Of a DNA stretch of 13,676 nt, positions 13,169-13,676 are shown piece by piece. Position 1 is the first letter of the stretch; every line of letters starts with the position of its first letter. The DNA comes from an uncultured Eubacteriales bacterium (GTDB lineage: Bacteria; Bacillota; Clostridia; Oscillospirales; Acutalibacteraceae): NCBI GenBank assembly GCA_900313125.1, contig OMPZ01000075.1, positions 1 to 13,676 of the forward strand, written 5' to 3'. Below the pieces are notes generated by a model, which searched no databases, had not been told where the DNA came from, and worked only from the letters and a program-made list of their open reading frames with translations. A program made the translations under genes and the position numbers.

Positions 13169-13676
13169 TGCGATCGTTGTCGGCGCGGGCGCGGCAGGCT
13201 GCATGGCGGCTGTAACGGCGGCGCAGCGCGGCTTTGACGTAATACTTTTCGACAGAAACGAAAAGATCGGCAGAAAGCTGCTTATCACGGGCAAGGGTCG
13301 CTGCAACGTCACAAACAACTGTGACCGGGACACGCTCATGCAGTCTGTACCCGTAAACAGCAGGTTCCTTTACAGCTCGTTCGCGGCGTTTTCACCGCAG
13401 GACACGATGAGCTTTTTTGAAGAGCGCGGCGTACCGCTGAAAACCGAGCGCGGCAGGCGCGTTTTCCCTCAGTCGGACAGATCGACCGACATAATCGACG
13501 CGTTTTTTAACGAGCTGAGAAGGCTTCACGTCAGGATAATAAACGAAAGCGTGACACAGCTCATCTTCGGCGAGGACGATTCCGTCACAGGCGTTAAAAC
13601 GGACAGCGGAGAATACCGCGCCGAAAGCGTGCTGCTTTGCTGCGGCGGCTGCTCATACCCGCAGACAAGCTCCGAC
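13155..13676 (+). CDS. HI0933/BaiN-like FAD-dependent oxidoreductase, 5' part (runs off window)
   Basis: The first 174 residues of a two-domain flavoprotein of the HI0933 (YhiN/BaiN, annotated also as aminoacetone oxidase) family; full members have about 400. The FAD-binding Rossmann motif VVGAGAAG lies at residues 8-15, the acidic end of strand 2 at FDRNEK (32-37), and the family hallmark GRKLLITGKGRCNVTN at 39-54. GRVFPQSDRS-like sequence (here RRVFPQSDRS, 101-110) and LLCCGGCSYPQTS (160-172) follow family positions. Start: ATG at 13155 with GGAGA at 13139-13143, spacing 11, overlapping the regulator by 14 bases. The exact reaction in this family is uncertain; bile-acid reduction is known for BaiN itself but cannot be assumed here. 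Confidence 0.9.
   Translation, partial: MKKNSAIVVGAGAAGCMAAVTAAQRGFDVILFDRNEKIGRKLLITGKGRCNVTNNCDRDTLMQSVPVNSRFLYSSFAAFSPQDTMSFFEERGVPLKTERGRRVFPQSDRSTDIIDAFFNELRRLHVRIINESVTQLIFGEDDSVTGVKTDSGEYRAESVLLCCGGCSYPQTSSD

Overview
The window is a stretch of housekeeping chromosome from a Gram-positive, low-to-mid GC Clostridia-type bacterium, most likely an Oscillospiraceae/Ruminococcus-like gut anaerobe. I infer this from the gene order (pyrH-frr-uppS-cdsA-dxr-rseP-ispG-polC, a Firmicutes arrangement), the presence of a PolC-type replicase, good Shine-Dalgarno sites, and intergenic palindromic repeats. All real genes are on the + strand. The long minus-strand frames are shadows of them.

Layout. 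1-424: 3' end of pyrH (UMP kinase). 425-601: a gap that is almost entirely one long imperfect palindrome resembling a MITE. 602-2766: frr, uppS and cdsA, tightly packed. 2767-2873: a short palindromic repeat. 2874-6493: dxr, rseP and ispG. 6566-10402: polC, which starts with TTG and is followed by a clear Rho-independent terminator (10409-10449). 10583-11944: an AI-2E family membrane transporter behind its own candidate promoter. 11945-12280: 336 bases without a gene, filled by four units of the same palindromic repeat family, one of them with a branched stem. 12281-13168: an RpiR-type regulator. 13155-13676: a HI0933/BaiN-like flavoprotein that overlaps the regulator by 14 bases and runs off the window.

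How the genes work together. PyrH and CdsA sit at nucleotide and phospholipid precursor supply (UMP to UDP; phosphatidate to CDP-diacylglycerol). Dxr and IspG are two steps of the MEP isoprenoid pathway, and UppS uses its products to make the undecaprenyl carrier for cell-wall synthesis. RseP is an intramembrane protease of envelope regulation, Frr recycles ribosomes, and PolC is the replicative polymerase. The run from frr to polC looks like one transcription unit for growth functions, ended by the terminator after polC.

The most unusual observation is in PolC. At 1278 residues it lacks the DEDD 3'-5' proofreading exonuclease that is normally inserted in the PHP domain. A linker of about 32 residues takes its place, while all nine positions expected for PHP metal ligands are occupied by suitable residues. 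Second is the repeat family: hairpins whose stems differ in sequence but stay paired, each followed by a conserved AGGYAAWTTCYGC tail. Third is rseP, whose only ATG lies in a hairpin without a ribosome binding site, while a good site precedes ATA/CTG codons.
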